Shown here: piece after piece, positions 61,428 through 64,000 of the stretch | How the letters are laid out: each line of letters begins with the position of its first letter | How positions within the stretch are numbered: the stretch's first letter is position 1 | Origin: Pigmentiphaga litoralis | GTDB taxonomy: Bacteria; Pseudomonadota; Gammaproteobacteria; Burkholderiales; Burkholderiaceae_B | Direction: 5' to 3' | Assembly (NCBI RefSeq): GCF_013408655.1 | Contig: NZ_JACCBP010000001.1 | Location: 2,914,001 to 2,978,000 of the forward strand | Length of the DNA: 64,000 nt | Made by a program: the position numbers and the translations under genes | The notes under the pieces: model-generated | What the model was told of the DNA's origin: nothing | What the model saw: the letters and a program-made list of their open reading frames with translations, nothing else | The model's database searches: none

Positions 61428-62543
61428 GTGGCAGAACACGTAGACGTAGTCGTAATTGGTGCCGGCGTTGTCGGCTTGGCAGTCGCTCGGGCGTTGGCAT
61501 TGTCCGGCCGGGAAGTCCTCGTCCTGGAATCGGAACGCGGCATTGGCACGGGGGTCAGCGCGCGCAATAGCGAAGTGATCCACGGCGGGCTGTATTACCC
61601 GCCCGGATCCCTCAAGGCCAGATTCTGCGTGGAAGGCAACCGCATGCTCTATGCCTACTGCGCCGAGCGCGGCATCGGCCACGAACGGTGCGGCAAGCTG
61701 GTCGTGGCGGCGCATACGGACCAGATCCCGAAGCTGGAACAGCTGCAGCGCACCGGCACGACCAATGGCATGACCGATCTGCGGATGCTGACGGGCGAGG
61801 AAGCCATGGCGATGGAGCCGGAGCTGACCTGCGCGGCGGCGCTGCACAGCCCCAGTTCGGGCATTGTCGATACGCATGCATTGATGTTGTCGCTGCAGGG
61901 CGATGCCGAGAATGCGGGTGCGATGGTCGTGTTTGGCAGCCCGGTGGTGGGCGGCAAGGTGACGGACGACGGCATTCTGCTGGAGACGGGCGGCGACGAA
62001 CCGATGAGCTTGGTGGCCAGGCTGGTCGTCAACAGCGCAAGCCTGCACGCGCAGGCGCTGGCGAAAGCCATCGATGGGTTCCCGCCGGAACTCATTCCGC
62101 CGTCGCACTATGCCAAGGGCAATTACTTTTCGATTTCGGGCCGGGCGCCGTTTTCGCGGCTGATCTATCCGGTGCCGGAAGCGGCCGGGTTGGGCGTGCA
62201 CCTGACGATCGACATGGGGTATCAGGCCCGCTTCGGCCCGGACGTGGAGTGGGTGGACACGCTGGACTACGAAGTGGATCCGCAGCGTGCTGACAGCTTC
62301 TATGCGGCGATCCGGACGTATTGGCCGGCGCTGAAGGACGGCGCCTTGCAGCCGGCGTATTCCGGGATTCGCCCGAAGATCCAGGCGCCGGGCGAACCGG
62401 CGGTGGATTTCATGATCACGGGTCCGGCGGAACATGGTGTGCCGGGGATCATTCACCTGTTCGGGATCGAGTCGCCGGGGTTGACGTCGTGCATGGCGAT
62501 TGCCGACCACGTTGCCGGGATGGCCCGGGACAACACAAGGTAG
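61428..62543 (+). CDS. FAD-dependent oxidoreductase, L-2-hydroxyglutarate oxidase-like
   Basis: 371 residues starting with GTG 61428. FAD motif [21 protein letters not shown] at residues 7-27, followed by [22 protein letters not shown], a hallmark of the L-2-hydroxyglutarate dehydrogenase/oxidase (LhgO) group, and [12 protein letters not shown] and [17 protein letters not shown]. It probably oxidises L-2-hydroxyglutarate or a similar 2-hydroxyacid to the keto acid. The nearest downstream gene is the NlpE-like lipoprotein, 30 bases on. Confidence 0.92.
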   Translation: MAEHVDVVVIGAGVVGLAVARALALSGREVLVLESERGIGTGVSARNSEVIHGGLYYPPGSLKARFCVEGNRMLYAYCAERGIGHERCGKLVVAAHTDQIPKLEQLQRTGTTNGMTDLRMLTGEEAMAMEPELTCAAALHSPSSGIVDTHALMLSLQGDAENAGAMVVFGSPVVGGKVTDDGILLETGGDEPMSLVARLVVNSASLHAQALAKAIDGFPPELIPPSHYAKGNYFSISGRAPFSRLIYPVPEAAGLGVHLTIDMGYQARFGPDVEWVDTLDYEVDPQRADSFYAAIRTYWPALKDGALQPAYSGIRPKIQAPGEPAVDFMITGPAEHGVPGIIHLFGIESPGLTSCMAIADHVAGMARDNTR

Positions 62544-62573
62544 ACTTCGTCTATGCATGCGCCGGAGCACCTA

Positions 62574-63380
62574 ATGCCTCACCCCACCCCTTCTTCGTCT
62601 TTCCTTTCACGCCTGCCACTGGCGCTTGGCGCCCTCGCCGTGGCGGCCACGTTGGCCGGTTGCGCCATTACCCTGCCTGACAGCAAGATTCCCCAGACCG
62701 CGGAAGCCCAGGCTGCCGTGCCGCCCCCACCGGGTGATGTGCTGGCCACCGCGCAGCGTATGAGCCAGTCGAATCCGATTCGCGAGGCTCAAACCTATCG
62801 CGGCGTGATCCCTTGCGCGGATTGCACGGGTCAGCGCGTGACCTTGACGCTGCTGCCGGACTGGACGTGGCGCATGCGCCGCACGTACTTCGGCACGCGC
62901 GATGGCAAGGACCAGACGTTTATCAGCACCGGACGATGGGAGCGGTCGCTCGACAATCTGCGCCAGATCCGCGTGATGGGCGATCGCAACGATACGGCAA
63001 CGTACGAAGTGACCCAGAACAGCGCGTTGAAGCTGGTCGATCAGGATGGCGAGCCGGCCCGGTCGGCGCTGAACTATTCGCTGACGCAGCAGTTTGATTC
63101 GGACCTGATTACCGAGCCGTTCGCCATGCGCGGGCGCGTGACATCCACCGAAGGCAAGACGACGATCGCGTTGTGCGGCACGGGCAAGACCTATCCGGTG
63201 GCATCGACCGGTCAGGGACAGGCCTTGGCGGATGCGTACAGCAAGCTGCGTGTGGCGCCGGGTACGTCGGTGCTGATGTGGGTGGATGGCCGTATCGTGT
63301 CGACCGGTCAGCCGCCGGTCGAGCAGGTGGAAGTGCAGAACCTGTCGCGCGGGACGCTCAATAGCCCTTGCGAGAATTGA
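62574..63380 (+). CDS. NlpE-like copper/stress lipoprotein
   Basis: 268 residues from ATG 62574. A lipoprotein signal with lipobox ATLAGC near residue 29 is followed by the NlpE N-terminal domain, recognisable by YRGVIPCADCTGQRVTLTLLPD with its C-x2-C pair. NlpE in E. coli is an outer-membrane lipoprotein that senses surface attachment and copper and signals to Cpx. The C-terminal domain (about 175-268) here has a different sequence (MRGRVTSTEGKTTIALCGTG). Convergent with the YitT gene, three bases from its stop. Confidence 0.88.
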   Translation: MPHPTPSSSFLSRLPLALGALAVAATLAGCAITLPDSKIPQTAEAQAAVPPPPGDVLATAQRMSQSNPIREAQTYRGVIPCADCTGQRVTLTLLPDWTWRMRRTYFGTRDGKDQTFISTGRWERSLDNLRQIRVMGDRNDTATYEVTQNSALKLVDQDGEPARSALNYSLTQQFDSDLITEPFAMRGRVTSTEGKTTIALCGTGKTYPVASTGQGQALADAYSKLRVAPGTSVLMWVDGRIVSTGQPPVEQVEVQNLSRGTLNSPCEN

Positions 63381-63383
63381 GCT

Positions 63384-64000
63384 TCACGAGCCGACATAAC
63401 GTCCCGGCTTGTGATTGAAGGTCAGGATCAGGTTGAGCACGACTGCACTCAGCACCGACCAGCCGACCTTGACCGGATCCAATGTGAGCAAGGCCAGCAG
63501 CACGATCACACAATCGATCGACATCTGCGTCTTGCCAACTGACCAGCCATACCGATCCTGCAGATACAAGGCCAGGATGCCGACGCCGCCCAGGCTGGCC
63601 TTGTGGCGGAACAGGATCAGGAAACCCGTGCCGAGCAAGGCGCCTGCGATGACGCTGGCGTAGGCGGGGTGCACCGCTTCCAGGGTCAGGAAGTGCGGGC
63701 GCAGATCTGTCAGCACCGACAGCAGCGCGACGGCGATGAAGGTCTTGATCGTAAAGCGCCATCCCATGCGCCGTAACGCCAACCAATAGAACGGCAGGTT
63801 CAGGACGAAGAAGGCTTGGCCGAACGTGAAGCCGGTCAGGTAGGTGACCAGGAAGGCCAGTCCCGAAATGCCGCCGGTGAGCAGACCCGCGCTGACGTAG
63901 AAGGTGACGCCCAGCGAGATGAGCAGGGTACCGACGACCAGGGCCACCGCGTCTTCAAAGGTGCGGTGGCGGTGGAGGTCGGCGGCTTTGGTCGACGAGG
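63384..64000 (-). CDS. YitT family membrane protein, 5' end outside the window
   Basis: The frame remains open to the window edge, so the N-terminus is missing; about 205 residues are visible. Before an internal GTG at 63947 the sequence reads HRHRTFEDAVALVVGT, as in complete YitT proteins, so the true start is beyond 64000. Five to six membrane segments (TLLISLGVTFYVSAGLLTGGISGLAFLVTYLT, FVLNLPFYWLALRRMGW and others) identify the family, whose function is unknown. Confidence 0.88.
   Translation of the reverse strand, partial: SSTKAADLHRHRTFEDAVALVVGTLLISLGVTFYVSAGLLTGGISGLAFLVTYLTGFTFGQAFFVLNLPFYWLALRRMGWRFTIKTFIAVALLSVLTDLRPHFLTLEAVHPAYASVIAGALLGTGFLILFRHKASLGGVGILALYLQDRYGWSVGKTQMSIDCVIVLLALLTLDPVKVGWSVLSAVVLNLILTFNHKPGRYVGS

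Overview
This window looks like a chromosomal segment of a betaproteobacterium of the order Burkholderiales, most likely Alcaligenaceae (the Bordetella/Achromobacter/Pigmentiphaga area). The evidence is high G+C coding DNA, two Bug-type (TctC) periplasmic binding proteins, and conserved blocks typical of that group: algH-ruvX-pyrB, rubredoxin/thiD-thiE-hemL-argJ, DUF815 ATPase-MutT/ThiE fusion, and pilD-coaE-zapD-yacG. I saw no rRNA, tRNA, insertion sequence or CRISPR array.

1-25475 is a surface-polysaccharide region. Plus-strand genes begin with the end of rfbH (3,6-dideoxyhexose synthesis), then an SDR reductase, a two-subunit transketolase, a Wzx-like flippase, two GT2 glycosyltransferases, a hexapeptide acyltransferase and a sugar-nucleotide epimerase. 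A convergent minus-strand block holds Wza-like and Wzz-like export proteins, a Wzy-like polymerase, an acyltransferase 3 and two glycosyltransferases. galU, lptG, apaH and manC follow on the plus strand up to a clear terminator. A minus-strand trio (acyltransferase 3, SDR epimerase, DegT aminotransferase) closes the region. The combination of RfbH with a split transketolase suggests a C-4 branched dideoxy sugar and is the best candidate for an undescribed pathway.

25740-40972 is a pyrimidine/housekeeping backbone (plsC, pyrC-like, then pyrB, ruvX, algH, rubredoxin) split by about 11 kb of accessory genes (27868-38643). The insert carries a flavin monooxygenase, a polyamine-type ABC transporter whose ATPase and permease/binding-protein genes lie in convergent operons, and a set of small-molecule enzymes: GST, a divergent AroQ-like protein, a 2-hydroxyacid dehydrogenase, RidA, a DUF1028 protein and a LysR regulator. 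It also holds a hexapeptide acyltransferase, two short tandem-repeat arrays and an inverted-repeat operator candidate. The pyrC product lacks the catalytic HxH motif.

41111-47619 is a compact housekeeping operon: thiD-like, thiE, hemL, argJ, DUF815 ATPase and a MutT-ThiE fusion. 47606-57060 is a second accessory block. Its minus-strand part has a FAD amino-acid dehydrogenase, M28 peptidase, dienelactone hydrolase, Bug protein and LysR. Its plus-strand part is a divergent set: D-glutamate cyclase-like protein, Bug protein, maleate isomerase-like protein and LysR, with a canonical T-N11-A LysR box in the intergenic region.

57075-64000 returns to backbone (yacG, zapD, coaE, pilD), followed by a Gdx-type guanidinium exporter with a strong promoter and a structured leader resembling a guanidine-II riboswitch. 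Next come a FitAB/VapBC-like toxin-antitoxin pair whose toxin lacks a normal start codon, an L-2-hydroxyglutarate oxidase-like protein, an NlpE-like lipoprotein and a YitT-family membrane protein cut by the window end.
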